From positions 124,001-188,000 of the forward strand of contig NZ_QEXM01000045.1 in NCBI RefSeq assembly GCF_004127445.1: 64,000 nt of DNA, given 5' to 3'. This stretch comes from Streptomyces alfalfae (GTDB taxonomy: Bacteria; Actinomycetota; Actinomycetes; Streptomycetales; Streptomycetaceae). The notes beneath the pieces are model-generated. The model made no database searches and had not been told where the DNA came from. It was given only the letters and a program-made list of their open reading frames with translations. Below, piece after piece: positions 15,770 through 25,585 of this stretch; within the stretch, counting starts at the first letter, position 1; each line of letters starts with the position of its first letter. A program made the position numbers and the translations under genes.

Positions 15770-18232
15770 TTACGCCGTTCCAACCGCTCCCGCGGCATCC
15801 TCACTCTCGTCGAGCTCATCGCTCTCGATCTCCACATCCTCGACCTGGACCACCTGATCACTGCTGGAGTCAGACAGCTCCAGACCGAGCCAGCCCTTGA
15901 GTCGCGTGTAGGCCAGACGCAGGAGAACGTCAGCACGCTGATCCATGAACATCGGATTCCACTCGTCCTCACGCTGACCCAGTGCCCGCAGGTGCGGGAG
16001 GTAGCGCGACAGGGACGCTAGATCTTCAGTCGTCTGCGCGAACGTGAAGCCAGAACTGTTGAGGATGGTCTTGGCATCGTCGGCCGTCGAGGCACCGAGT
16101 GCCGCATACAGGACCTTCTTCTCGGTCCAAGGCCGCGAGCTGAGGGACGTGTTGGCAGCGCCCGGTGCCAGGACCAGATTGCCCAGCTTGTGGACGGTCT
16201 CCTTCTCGCTGTAGAACTCCTCATCCCACCCACTCGTGGCCTGCTGTGGTGCGATGTGTTCGATCGTGAGGTGCTTCTCGTCATCCCAACCGTCTGCGGT
16301 GAAGCATGACGCGACCCCCGCCTTGCCTTGGATGATCAGACCCGGATTCTCCGGATCTTCAATTGTGTCGTGATACGCAGCCAGTAGAAGGAAACGCGTC
16401 AGCGGACGGGCAATTTTGTAGAGCGGCAGCGCGGAAGCATCTGCCAGGAACGAGGGCAAGTTTGGGATGGCGCCGTGCTTAGAGTGCGACAAGCGCGCCG
16501 CAAGTTCCTTCTTCAGCGCCTCGGCGTCGACGATCGGATCAGCCTTCGATGCACCGGGCACTGCCCACTGGCGAGCGAGCGGTCCCATGCCCGTGAGCGA
16601 GTCCACCCCGGCCATGACCGCACGGTACTGGCTGTCGATGTTGCCCGTGCCGCGGCGGGTTGCTCGCCAGAAGACCGTGAAGGCAGTGATTGCCTTGATC
16701 GCCTTCTCGAACTCGGCGATGCGCTTTTCCCTCGCTTCCCCTTCGTCCGCGTGGACAGCCTCGGAGTAAAAGCGCACGAGCGGCGCGATGGCAATGGTGT
16801 GGTTGAGTGAATTGAGAAAGGACAGACACAACTTTACGGTGTCCGTCATGGCGGTCGCTTCTAGCCCGGGTAGCGCGCGAGAAGAGTTGTTCGCGGGCTC
16901 CCAGGCATTCCCGACAAAGGCCGCAGTGTCGCATAGGTGGCGCAAGTACGCGCTTCGATCACCGGCCGAGTCCTTGTGGCGCTCAAAGGTATCGCGCATG
17001 TAGACCCGCTGATCCGGGAGGCGCTTGGAGAGCTTCTCGCCAGTCTCTGCCAACGCGAAAGTGACCAGCAGGTCTCGAGTTGCGTTCTGAAGCTTGTCTC
17101 CGACGTCGAAGCGGTCCAGGTAGCCCTGAACCGCCTTCATGTACGCGTGTGCGTCCGAGTCCTGGTAGTCCTGAATCTTCTCTGCCATCACCACCCGAGG
17201 GAGGAAGGTCTCGAAGGCAGTCAGAGGCTCGCCCGTGGTATTCAACGACTCGAAGATCGTGAAGGCGTAGTCCTCGTCCTTGCCTTGCACGACCGTCAGA
17301 GCAATACGGTTCAAGCCATAGGCGGCAAACATGACGAGTCGCATCAGCTCAGCTTCGGGCTCGTCTTGCAACTCCCCCAACCAGGCGCAGAGCTCGGGGT
17401 CGAGTTCGTGGTTGAAGAGCGCACGCTGGAACTCGATGTTGGTAGCAAGGGTTGCTAGAGGCGGCAGATCCTCCAGCTCCTCGATGGACTTTCGCTGCGA
17501 CAGCTTGGTCAACCCCATACGGATCTCGTTGTACCTCTTGATGAGATCGCCTTCGCCTTCACCCGCGTTCTGTCGCGCCGTCGGCCTGAAGTCGGTCGGC
17601 CTAGAAGTTGCCGGCTCACTATCGGCTAGCAATGAGTACTGGTAGATAAGGTTGGCGATCGGCGACTCATACTTCTTGAGCTTCTCGTCCCTGGCCCACT
17701 GATCCACGAAGGCTCGGATGAGGCGCGGGTAGATCGGCGGCTTGATTCCGTAGTTTTTTCGCTCGTAGAACGCTGCCGCGAGCATCTGCAGCATGTCGCT
17801 CGTTTCCGAGTAAAGGTGAGTCCGAGCACTGTCGGTCGGATCCGGCGTCTTGCCCTTGAAGACCTTCCATGCACGCTGACGAATGAGGTTGTGCAGGCCG
17901 ACCAGCAGGATTAGAAGGCTCGACAAACGCTGTTGCCCATCGATCACGGTAAGAACTTTGGCCGGGACCTCGGACTTGACGATGGGCTTCACCGTGACAT
18001 GGTTGACATCATGGATGGTGATGACGGTCCCCAAGAAGGTGAAGCTGTCCGGCGCCTTACTGAGATTCTTGAGGCCATGCAGTGTGTCGTCGAGCAATTT
18101 CTCGACCTTGTCCTTGCCCCAGCCGTACGGACGCTGGTAGGGCGGCAGGTAAAGGCCCAGGCCGTTGTCAGAAAGCAGCTCGCGAACACTCTTGCTCTGC
18201 GCCTCGAATATTTCCTTGGCCTGCGTTGGCAT
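15770..18232 (-). CDS. sspE: SspE-like phosphorothioation-dependent restriction protein (DUF262-DUF1524)
   Basis: The 820-residue product starts with a DUF262 domain (PPYQRPYGWGKDKVEKLLDD, about residues 30-49; LTVIDGQQRLSSLLILL with the DGQQR NTPase motif at 98-102). Near residue 655 it has an HNH-like DUF1524 domain (LTIEHIAPQ; KLGNLVLAPGAANTSLSSR). This is the build of GmrSD-type enzymes and of SspE, which senses phosphorothioates, hydrolyses NTP and nicks phage DNA. Its place next to sspABCD on the same strand makes SspE the best call. ATG 18232 follows GAGGGG. A terminator lies between sspD and this gene, and 575 bases upstream give room for its own promoter. A GmrSD-like enzyme for modified cytosine is the alternative. 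Confidence 0.82.
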   Translation of the reverse strand: MPTQAKEIFEAQSKSVRELLSDNGLGLYLPPYQRPYGWGKDKVEKLLDDTLHGLKNLSKAPDSFTFLGTVITIHDVNHVTVKPIVKSEVPAKVLTVIDGQQRLSSLLILLVGLHNLIRQRAWKVFKGKTPDPTDSARTHLYSETSDMLQMLAAAFYERKNYGIKPPIYPRLIRAFVDQWARDEKLKKYESPIANLIYQYSLLADSEPATSRPTDFRPTARQNAGEGEGDLIKRYNEIRMGLTKLSQRKSIEELEDLPPLATLATNIEFQRALFNHELDPELCAWLGELQDEPEAELMRLVMFAAYGLNRIALTVVQGKDEDYAFTIFESLNTTGEPLTAFETFLPRVVMAEKIQDYQDSDAHAYMKAVQGYLDRFDVGDKLQNATRDLLVTFALAETGEKLSKRLPDQRVYMRDTFERHKDSAGDRSAYLRHLCDTAAFVGNAWEPANNSSRALPGLEATAMTDTVKLCLSFLNSLNHTIAIAPLVRFYSEAVHADEGEAREKRIAEFEKAIKAITAFTVFWRATRRGTGNIDSQYRAVMAGVDSLTGMGPLARQWAVPGASKADPIVDAEALKKELAARLSHSKHGAIPNLPSFLADASALPLYKIARPLTRFLLLAAYHDTIEDPENPGLIIQGKAGVASCFTADGWDDEKHLTIEHIAPQQATSGWDEEFYSEKETVHKLGNLVLAPGAANTSLSSRPWTEKKVLYAALGASTADDAKTILNSSGFTFAQTTEDLASLSRYLPHLRALGQREDEWNPMFMDQRADVLLRLAYTRLKGWLGLELSDSSSDQVVQVEDVEIESDELDESEDAAGAVGTA

Positions 18233-18807
18233 GCGTTGCCCCTCTTTGTTCAGCAGGTTCGTTCAGATCAGATGCGGCATCACCTGGGGAGGTACCTGCC
18301 AACCTGCATTTCGACTCAACGATCATGTAATTGATTCGCGAAGCGGGATGACAGTACAGAGAAAACAGATTGAGCCCTCGAACTCGGCACGCTGATCAAG
18401 GACGTGCGCGACGCAACTGAGAAGTCACCTGATCTCGGGCAGCTCCAGCTGCCTGCGCACTGATACAAAGAAATATGGAGCCCCCTGACTGGACTAACTG
18501 AGGAACCGAGAAGCTGACATCCGTGCCGCATCAAAGATCCGCGAGTTTCCATACGCTCGGTTTCTCTCCGTCACGGTTCCACGCCTGTGGGTGAGCCGTC
18601 CCTCATGGTGGCATATGAGTGGTCGACAGAGGTAGCAGGAGCGGCATGCGCCCATCATGCCCCACATGTGACGTTGCGTCACGCCATCGCGAAGTACCTC
18701 GACTTGTCGTGGGCGAGTGCGCTGCGCTCCTTCACGAGGTCTGAGACAGAGTCTGGGCAAGGCCACAACCGCAAACGAGACGAGCTCGATCGGAAGTCGG
18801 GAAAGCA
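18233..18807. other. Non-coding stretch upstream of sspE
   Basis: About 575 bases without a convincing gene on either strand. It is somewhat richer in A+T than the neighbouring genes (for example around 18310-18370 and 18460-18490). It probably holds the sspE promoter, but I cannot point to specific -35/-10 boxes with confidence. Confidence 0.4.
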
Positions 18808-18842
18808 ACAGCGGCCCCAGATCGTGCTGCTGGGGCCGCTGT
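18808..18842. terminator. Terminator of the sspABCD operon
   Basis: ACAGCGGCCCCAG (18808-18820) pairs perfectly with CTGGGGCCGCTGT (18830-18842) across a 9-base loop, 15 bases beyond the sspD stop on the minus strand. It separates sspABCD from the sspE-like gene. Confidence 0.8.
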
Positions 18843-18857
18843 GTGTGTGGTTTCGCG

Positions 18858-19691
18858 TCAGAGGTGGCAGACGGAGCAGCCGGCCTCGTCATCGTCGGAG
18901 TCGAGAGCGTCGGAGAGAACTTCCAGCAAGGGGCGGTTGGGCTTGATGCGCTTGGCCGCGCGCTCAAGGGCCGCCTGGTGCTTGGCCTCGATCTCGTCCT
19001 TGCGCTCTATGAGCTCCGGAAGAGACTCGCCCTGTGACCAGGTGTAGTTGCGGCCCTTCATGGCGGTGTGCCGGTATCGGACCTTGTCCTCGTACTCCAC
19101 GGCCTTGGCGTACAGGTCGGGGTGGCGTTCCTTGAGGCCGACCCACTCGTGCTTGCGCTGGAAGAAGCAGAAGTAACATCCCGAGCGAGTGCGCCACTCG
19201 TAGTAGCCGGGCAGGCCGATGCCTGCCTCGTCGAGGATGCGCATGACGCCTTCCTTGTCGATGCCTTCCTCTCGGAAGGGGAAGACGGCATCGATGTTCG
19301 GCTTGGTGCTGACGTAGCCGATGCGGTTCTCGTCGGCCCGGATGGCGACGTAGGAGATGACCTTGTCGTCGCCGACCCAGTCTTCCAGGGGCTTGATCTT
19401 GAGGTTCTTGGTGCACCAGCGCATCTGGGGGCTGGGCAGGGTGCCCTGGTAGACCTCCATCCAGTGGTCGAAGTCGCGGTCGGCGTTCAGTCGCACGATG
19501 GACTTGCCGAGGGCGGCCTCAAGCCGGTTGAGGTACTCGTAGGTTTCCGGGAGTTCGGCGCCGGTGTCGCAGAAGAAGTACTCCATCTCCGGGACTCGGT
19601 TGCGCATGTAGACGGCGAGCGCTGAGGAGTCCTTGCCGCCGGAGATTCCGAGAACGTGCCGGACCTTCTGGGTGTCGGCTCCGTCGGTCAT
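18858..19691 (-). CDS. sspD: SspD: PAPS-reductase-like ATP pyrophosphatase for DNA phosphorothioation
   Basis: The 277-residue protein has the PP-loop SGGKDSSALA (residues 17-26) of the PAPS reductase/DndC family and cysteines that could hold an Fe-S cluster: Cys93 (RWCTKN), Cys172/Cys175 (SGCYFCFF) and Cys272/Cys275 (CSVCHL at the C-terminus). Such proteins adenylate the DNA backbone and pass on sulfur delivered by the cysteine desulfurase. The ATG start overlaps the sspC stop (ATGA), and the gene is last in the operon. DndC is the closest alternative name, but the DUF4007 gene and the very large ATPase nearby point to the single-strand (Ssp) system rather than Dnd. Confidence 0.88.
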   Translation of the reverse strand: MTDGADTQKVRHVLGISGGKDSSALAVYMRNRVPEMEYFFCDTGAELPETYEYLNRLEAALGKSIVRLNADRDFDHWMEVYQGTLPSPQMRWCTKNLKIKPLEDWVGDDKVISYVAIRADENRIGYVSTKPNIDAVFPFREEGIDKEGVMRILDEAGIGLPGYYEWRTRSGCYFCFFQRKHEWVGLKERHPDLYAKAVEYEDKVRYRHTAMKGRNYTWSQGESLPELIERKDEIEAKHQAALERAAKRIKPNRPLLEVLSDALDSDDDEAGCSVCHL

Positions 19692-22600
19692 CCCTGTGCC
19701 TTCCTTTCACTCGCCGCTGTCGCGGCATCGGTCACGCGCTGGGCGAGGGCCGCGAGCAGGATCCTCGCTCCGTCCGGTCCGAGAGCCTTTTCGGCCTGCT
19801 TCAGGACGTCGGCCGCGAGGCTGTTGGCCTCGGTGCGGGCCTGTTCCGGCACGTAGATCAGGGTGCGTTGTTCCACGCCGGCGCTGTCAGTCAAGGTCAA
19901 CAACTGCGCGTCGAGTTTCTCTTCCCGCCCTCGGGCGTCGTTCCCGGCGTGGTGCAGGTGCCCGACTCGGTCGAGGGCCGCAGCCATCGACCGGGCCTTC
20001 TGCGGGAAGACCTTGGCCTCGTGGTCGTCCCAGTCACCGAGGGCCGAGTTGGTCAGGCGTACGACGATGGGCTCGAGCCAGTCGTCGTCCTCAAGGCTGT
20101 CGCTGAGGACGAAGTCGACAAAGCCGCGCAGTTCCGGAGTCAGTACCGCGCCGGCGAAGCCGCGAAGCCGGGCAGCGAGTTGTGCGCGCAGCCCCGGCAG
20201 TTCGGCCGGCAGGCGGAACTCCTGGGCGAGGACACTGACTACTTCGGCCCGCAGCTTGCTGTCGATGGCCACGAGTTCGTCGGCCGCCGCGGTGAGTCGT
20301 TCGACGTAGGTGTTCGCCGCTTCCGCGTTGGCGCGGGTGCGGGCCGGGATCTCGGGCAGGCCGAGCGCCTTCGGCAGCGCATGGAAGATCAGATCGTCGG
20401 GATCCAGGGCACTGGCGATCGTGGTGCGCACGGTGCGGGCGTCGGCGGAGATGTTCTTGGTGGTGCGGGCGTACTTGTGCAGGTCGGCCACACGCACGAT
20501 CAGGGCGCTGGCTACGGAGAGGAGGTCGGGGTTGCGCAGGGCCTTGGAGCGCGGGGCCTCCACGCCGAGCGAGACCATCAGCTTCTTGATGATGCTGCCG
20601 CGCTGGCCGTCTCCGGCTGGCGTGTACTTCACCGAGAAGCGTGCCGGGCCCTTGACGAGTCGCTCGACCACGTCGATGGTCAGCCGGGGAAGGTAGGTGC
20701 CTTCTTCGAACAGGGCGATGTCGTGGCGGCGGATGACCAGGGCGGGGATCAGGAAGACCGGGATCACGCCGGCCTTGAGTCCGAACGGTGGGCTCATCAG
20801 GACACGGATGATCTCTTCGATGCTGACCCGCTCGGTGGCACTGGTCAGTACTTCGTTGAGGGCGTTCCAGGCGGGCTGGGCGTGCTCGTGTCCCTCGCCG
20901 GGCGGGGAGAAGCCGTACGGGAGCAGGCTCTCTTGCTGGCTCTCGGCCTGGGCTACCCCGTTTTCGCGGTGCAGGCCGAGGTAGGCCAGGACACCGCTGT
21001 AGATGGCCCGTTCGGCCTTGTACCCGATGAGGCCGAGGTTCTCCTCGCCCGAGGCGGAGAGCATGGCCGTCAGCAGTACGCCGCGGGCCTGGGCGGCCTG
21101 GCTGGTCAGGACGTGGCGGCCGAGCATCTCGTTGCGGATGTGCGGGGTGTGCGGGTACACCGACTCGCAGGCGAGGGACACCAAGCCGCTCAGGCTGCGG
21201 GCCGTCAGGCCGGATGCAGCGGGTTCTTCGCCGGGGGCGATTCCGGTGTGCCACAGGCTCCAGGACGCTTCGGAGGACGGTGGGTAGAAGGCGTCCTGCA
21301 GGAGCTCCAGCAGCTCGGCCTCGGCCTGCACGAGCCGCTCGATGACTTCCCGCCGGGCGACGTGGTCGATGTCCTGCTCGGTGCTGAGTTCCTTCAGCGC
21401 GACGAGGTAGGTGGCCGTGCTGAGTACCACGTCGGGGTTGGGGGTGGTGCCGACGAGTACCGGCAGGGGCGAGTGGACAGTGGGCCGGTCAGCGTCGGTG
21501 CCGAGGTGGAAGACGACGAGGCCGTCGGCAGGCTCCTTCAGCTCGTCCGGGGCGGCGACGGACTTGGTCTCCGGGCCGCTGACCGCGGTGTAGAACACAC
21601 GCATCATGCCGGTGACCTGGCTGTGGCGGCCGGCCACGAATGCCTGCGGGACGAGGCTGCCGAGCCGGTTGATGACCGAGGCATCATCGAAACGGCTGAT
21701 AATTTCCTTGAGCCGGCCGTCGATGTCGACGTCCGTGCCCTGCCAGACCCGGTATTCACCGCTGAACTCGCGGTGGACCACAAAGCCCCGGCTGACGAGG
21801 TCGGCGAGCCGCTCTTCGAGCGCCGTGAAAGCGGCGGGGTCGGCCACGTCGGTGGGGTCGTGAAGCGCGAAGTGAATCATCGGCGCGGTGGCGCTGAGCG
21901 CCCCGTCGGAGTCGATCAGGTTGAGGACGCCGATAGTCTTCAGCACGTCCTGGTCGGCATCCGCGAGGCCGTTGGCGTCCCGGATACGCGAGTCGACCTC
22001 GATCCACCGGCTCGCGTTGGCGGAGGCGAGCAGGGTGGTGCGCCCGGAGTTGAGGAAGTAATCCCACAGCTGCGGCAGTCGCACCGTGCTGGCGTGCTCC
22101 GCCTCCCGGTTGCTGTGCCGTGCCAGCGAGTGGTGGACGGTGTTGGGCTCGCCGCTGTTGAGGAAGCCCGACAGGCTGCGGTCGTGCTGGCCGATCTGAG
22201 CGGCAAGGATCGGCGCGGCCAGGGCCGTGATCGGGTGCAGCGGGTAGAGGTCCGCGAAGTGGGCGGGGCCGAGTTCGGCCAGAACACCGAGCCCGTGCTG
22301 TGTCCAGATGTCCGCGGACGCCTCGGCCGACGCGGCGATCAGGGCCTGCCCCGCCGAGTTGACAGCCGAGCGGTCGAGGCGGCGGCGCAGCAGGTGCAGG
22401 GAGTCGCCGTGGTGGGGGACGAAGGTGATGTCTTCGAAACGCCCCTGGATCTTGGCCCATTCGCGGGTCTTGAGTTCGCTGGACCGTGAGGCGTAGTCCA
22501 TGAACGACAGGTGCTGCAAGGTCATCAGGTAGACGGGCAGCCCGTTGGGGCCAGCCGCCTTCTCGGCGAGTTCCTGCAGCAGGAACAGGTCGTGCTGGGC

Positions 22601-23266
22601 GTCAGCGAACTCGTTGTGACCGGCGAGGTGTTCCAGCGTCTTGCCGAACTCGTCGATGACGAGGAGCAGAGGCTGCTGACCGTCTGCGGTCAGAGCCGTG
22701 ACGGCGCCGAGAATCTCCTTGGCCCCGGCGCGGTCCGGGTCGGCGCACACCTGCAGGGCGGCGGCGATGGCCTTCGGGACACGCTTACCCCAGCGTCGCG
22801 CCGCCGCGGTGTGCAGGGCGCGGGAGAGCGTGGCGACGACGGGTTCGCGGCGCGCGGTGGCCACGCCGCCGAGAAATCCCTCGGGGGCGATGGCGTCGCG
22901 TGCGGCGGCAAGGCGTTGGGCGAGAGCGGGGCTGGCCTCTTCGAGGATGTGCTCGGCCTCGCTGCGCCGCTTGGCATCCCGCCCCAGCAGAGCGTCGATG
23001 ATGTTGGACAGAGTGGACTTGCCGGAGCCGTAGGGGCCGGTGAACGACCACGCGCGGGTACGGCGTTGGTCGGCGAGGGCGCTCGCGATGCGCTCCAGAA
23101 CATCGACGGCCCGGGCGCCGACGTAGGGGTCGTGCAGGGCGTCCTCGACATCGCGCTCGAGGTTGGTCGAGCGCATCTGGGAGCCGACAAGTTCGATGCC
23201 GGCGGGGAACTGCGGGGCGGAGCTCGCCGGGCTGCTCGGGGTCCGCGTGGGGGTTGCGGTGGTCAC
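19688..23266 (-). CDS. sspC: SspC: large P-loop ATPase of the Ssp phosphorothioation system
   Basis: A 1192-residue protein with an AAA-like N-terminal ATPase domain: Walker A GPYGSGKST (residues 77-85) and a Walker B-like PLLLVIDEFGKTLEHL (about 199-214). The remaining 900 residues are helical with no domain I can name; AWSFTGPYGSGKST and LSFMDYASRSSELKTREWAK resemble BrxC-like ATPases. It starts with GTG overlapping the sspB stop (GTGA) and overlaps sspD by 4 bases, so sspBCD must be translated as a coupled unit. In the Ssp system SspC supplies ATPase activity needed for modification. Size and place fit this well. Confidence 0.85.
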   Translation of the reverse strand: MTTATPTRTPSSPASSAPQFPAGIELVGSQMRSTNLERDVEDALHDPYVGARAVDVLERIASALADQRRTRAWSFTGPYGSGKSTLSNIIDALLGRDAKRRSEAEHILEEASPALAQRLAAARDAIAPEGFLGGVATARREPVVATLSRALHTAAARRWGKRVPKAIAAALQVCADPDRAGAKEILGAVTALTADGQQPLLLVIDEFGKTLEHLAGHNEFADAQHDLFLLQELAEKAAGPNGLPVYLMTLQHLSFMDYASRSSELKTREWAKIQGRFEDITFVPHHGDSLHLLRRRLDRSAVNSAGQALIAASAEASADIWTQHGLGVLAELGPAHFADLYPLHPITALAAPILAAQIGQHDRSLSGFLNSGEPNTVHHSLARHSNREAEHASTVRLPQLWDYFLNSGRTTLLASANASRWIEVDSRIRDANGLADADQDVLKTIGVLNLIDSDGALSATAPMIHFALHDPTDVADPAAFTALEERLADLVSRGFVVHREFSGEYRVWQGTDVDIDGRLKEIISRFDDASVINRLGSLVPQAFVAGRHSQVTGMMRVFYTAVSGPETKSVAAPDELKEPADGLVVFHLGTDADRPTVHSPLPVLVGTTPNPDVVLSTATYLVALKELSTEQDIDHVARREVIERLVQAEAELLELLQDAFYPPSSEASWSLWHTGIAPGEEPAASGLTARSLSGLVSLACESVYPHTPHIRNEMLGRHVLTSQAAQARGVLLTAMLSASGEENLGLIGYKAERAIYSGVLAYLGLHRENGVAQAESQQESLLPYGFSPPGEGHEHAQPAWNALNEVLTSATERVSIEEIIRVLMSPPFGLKAGVIPVFLIPALVIRRHDIALFEEGTYLPRLTIDVVERLVKGPARFSVKYTPAGDGQRGSIIKKLMVSLGVEAPRSKALRNPDLLSVASALIVRVADLHKYARTTKNISADARTVRTTIASALDPDDLIFHALPKALGLPEIPARTRANAEAANTYVERLTAAADELVAIDSKLRAEVVSVLAQEFRLPAELPGLRAQLAARLRGFAGAVLTPELRGFVDFVLSDSLEDDDWLEPIVVRLTNSALGDWDDHEAKVFPQKARSMAAALDRVGHLHHAGNDARGREEKLDAQLLTLTDSAGVEQRTLIYVPEQARTEANSLAADVLKQAEKALGPDGARILLAALAQRVTDAATAASERKAQG

Positions 23267-24375
23267 GCGGTCTCCTCAGCAAAGAGCATCTCGGTGGTGT
23301 CGGCCGCCTCGGTGGCGTCCGTGGCCTTCGTGGCGAGTTCCTTCTGCTCGGCCTTGGCGAGCTCGGGAAACTTGGCAGCCCACTCCCCGCGGGTGGGGAA
23401 GCCTGGACGGCGGGTGACGAAGTCGTACTGCTCGTCCAGCACTTCCCAGGCCAGCTCGAAGGGGTCGGCCGTGAAGGCGAGGCTGCGCTGTCCCACGGCC
23501 TCGGTCAGGTTGAGCTGCGGGTGGTCCGCGGCGATCTTCTGCAGCGCCACGACGATCTCGTTCTCCCGAACACGGAAAGCGCGCCCAGGGGAGCCCGGCT
23601 CGTTGGCGAGGCGGGCCACGGAGATCGAGTTGGCCTGGCGGGAGAACTTGGCAGCGTAGTCCAGGCAGGCGTAGGCCAGGACCCGGGCGGGCAGCGAGGT
23701 GCGGTGCCCGCTGGTGAACTGCCACTCGGGCTTGCCGCGCGTCCCGACGAAGGTGAGCAGGTCAAGGTCACGGAAGGGGCAGGCGAGCAGGTCCTCGTAG
23801 CTGCCCGGCGAGCCGGCCTTCTCCGGGGCGCTGCGCGCATACATCTTGGTGATGCAGTCGATGTCCCGGACGATCGACGCCTCTTCCGGGCTCTTGTCGT
23901 AGGAGAAGTTCACATGCCGGGTGACCACCTGCGTCATGTCCGCGGTCGTAAACCGGGAGAACGGCGCCAGGTGGAAGGCCGTGTACCAGGCCGGCGCGTG
24001 GCTCTTGGCCCCGGGGCGGGAAGAGACCAGCCACCAGTGCAGCAGCCACAGGCTGCCGTTCTCCTCCAGATACGGGTCCGCTCCGTCCTCGTCGAGGAGC
24101 CAGCGGGCCTCCCAGGTGGGATAGGAGAACTTGGCCTGTGTGCGCTGCGCGGGCGAGTGCTCGCGGGTCAGCTTGAACGCACGCGACCAGTAGCGCATGG
24201 CGTTGACCATGTTCTTGCCCACGCCGAACAACACCGGCGCGTCGTCCGCGAGAAACGCACCCTGGTCGCGTTTGACCTGCATGTACGCCTTGTGCAGCCA
24301 GCCGAAGCGGGGCGCGAACGTTTCGTGTCGCGCGAAGGCAAAATGGGCGGCTTCCCCAAGCCGGCTGTCTGACAT
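23263..24375 (-). CDS. sspB: SspB: DUF4007 protein, DNA-nicking component of Ssp phosphorothioation
   Basis: The 370-residue product opens with the DUF4007 signature FAFARHETFAPRFGWLHKAY and goes on LFGVGKNMVNAMRYWSRAF, followed by a mostly helical body. In the published Ssp system the DUF4007 protein SspB is a nicking endonuclease that opens one strand for sulfur insertion. The start is ATG 24375 behind GAGAGGT. It lies 58 bases after sspA and overlaps sspC by 4 bases. The C-terminal 40 residues are rich in Ala/Thr/Glu and look unstructured. Confidence 0.88.
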   Translation of the reverse strand: MSDSRLGEAAHFAFARHETFAPRFGWLHKAYMQVKRDQGAFLADDAPVLFGVGKNMVNAMRYWSRAFKLTREHSPAQRTQAKFSYPTWEARWLLDEDGADPYLEENGSLWLLHWWLVSSRPGAKSHAPAWYTAFHLAPFSRFTTADMTQVVTRHVNFSYDKSPEEASIVRDIDCITKMYARSAPEKAGSPGSYEDLLACPFRDLDLLTFVGTRGKPEWQFTSGHRTSLPARVLAYACLDYAAKFSRQANSISVARLANEPGSPGRAFRVRENEIVVALQKIAADHPQLNLTEAVGQRSLAFTADPFELAWEVLDEQYDFVTRRPGFPTRGEWAAKFPELAKAEQKELATKATDATEAADTTEMLFAEETA

Positions 24376-24433
24376 TCGGGACCTCTCTGTGTCCAATGCG
24401 ATGGCTCTAACGAAGTGGTAAACGGGATAACGG

Positions 24434-25585
24434 TCAGCTAGGACCGTGGGCTTCGGCCAGCGCGGCACGAACCTGCGTCGCGGCGCGTTTGACGGCGTGT
24501 GCGGCGTTCTCGATCTCGGCATTCGTGGTGGCGTAGCCCAGCGAGAAGCGGATCGTGCTGTCGGCGTCGTCCCGGGATAGGCCCATCGCCAGGAGCACGT
24601 GGCTCGGCGTCGGAGCACCGGAGGCGCACGCGCTGCCCTCCGAGGCAGCGACCTCGGGCATGGCCGCCAGGACCGCATCCGCCGGCAGGCCCGGGAAGGT
24701 GATGCTCGTCACGCCCGGCAGGCGCTGATCGCGTCGGCCGTTGATACGGCAGCCCGGCAGGGCACCGGTCACGAGGCTTTCGAGGCGGTCGCGCAGGGCC
24801 GCGATCCGCTCGGCCTCCTCACCGACACCGCGGCGCGCGGCGTCGGCCGCTGCCCCCATGCCGATAATCCCTGCCACGTTCAACGTGCCTGCCCGCCAGC
24901 CCCGCTCCTGTCCGCCGCCCACGAGGAGTGGTCGGTGCGGGAGTGGAGACCCGCGCCGTACATACAGGGCGCCGGCTCCCTGCGGGCCGCCGAACTTGTG
25001 GGCTGACAGCGACAAGAGGTCGACGTCGAGTTCAGCAACGCCCACGGGGAGGCGGCCGATGATCTGCGTGGCGTCCGTATGGACGAGTGCACCGGCTTCA
25101 TGGGCCGCCTTGGCCGCGACGCGGAGATCGGTGAGGACCCCGGTCTCGTTGTTCGCCGCCATCAGGGAGACCACACCCCCACGGCGTGCCGGGAAAACCT
25201 GATCCAGGGCGCCGAGATCCACCAGGCCGTCGGCGCCGACCGGGAGCAGCACAAGATCCTCGGGGCTCTCGGCGGTGACCGCGCGGGCTGTCTCTAGGAC
25301 AGCCGGGTGCTCAACAGGGCTGGTGACCAGGGGATTTCCGGCGGTGAACGCGGCGCGGAGGGCCAGATTGTTCGCCTCGGTCGCCCCGGATGTGAAGATG
25401 ATCTCGCCGGGCGAGCAGCCAAGGAGGTCGGCTAGCTGCCGACGGGCGACATCGACCCGATGAGCCGCCTGCCGCCCCGGTTGATGCATGCTTGAGGCGT
25501 TTCCAACCGACTTCATGGCCTCAAGGACGGCTGCAAGAGCCTCAGGCCGGATCGGAGCGGTGGCATTGTAATCAAGGTAGGACAT
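24434..25585 (-). CDS. sspA: SspA: cysteine desulfurase for DNA phosphorothioation
   Basis: The 383-residue protein is a NifS/IscS-type PLP enzyme. LDYNATAPIRPEAL begins the fold, SGATEANNLAL binds PLP phosphate, VEHPAVLETA holds the stacking His, and Lys197 in SLSAHKFGGPQGAG forms the Schiff base. Cys320 in EGSACASGAP is the persulfide cysteine on a short loop, as in class II/DndA-type enzymes. It mobilises sulfur from L-cysteine for SspD. ATG 25585 is used; ATG 25609, with a slightly better upstream GGGG, is the alternative. First gene of the sspABCD operon, divergent from the helicase operon. General Fe-S function cannot be excluded by sequence alone, but the context is decisive. Confidence 0.9.
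   Translation of the reverse strand: MSYLDYNATAPIRPEALAAVLEAMKSVGNASSMHQPGRQAAHRVDVARRQLADLLGCSPGEIIFTSGATEANNLALRAAFTAGNPLVTSPVEHPAVLETARAVTAESPEDLVLLPVGADGLVDLGALDQVFPARRGGVVSLMAANNETGVLTDLRVAAKAAHEAGALVHTDATQIIGRLPVGVAELDVDLLSLSAHKFGGPQGAGALYVRRGSPLPHRPLLVGGGQERGWRAGTLNVAGIIGMGAAADAARRGVGEEAERIAALRDRLESLVTGALPGCRINGRRDQRLPGVTSITFPGLPADAVLAAMPEVAASEGSACASGAPTPSHVLLAMGLSRDDADSTIRFSLGYATTNAEIENAAHAVKRAATQVRAALAEAHGPS

Noticed and set aside
15770..18232. Calling the DUF262/DUF1524 gene a stand-alone GmrSD type IV enzyme
   Set aside because: Possible by domain content, but position directly behind sspABCD on the same strand makes SspE more likely; kept as alternative.
15770..25585. Calling the modification operon dndABCDE
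   Set aside because: There is no DndB, DndD or DndE-like gene. The DUF4007 protein and the 1192-residue ATPase fit SspB and SspC instead.
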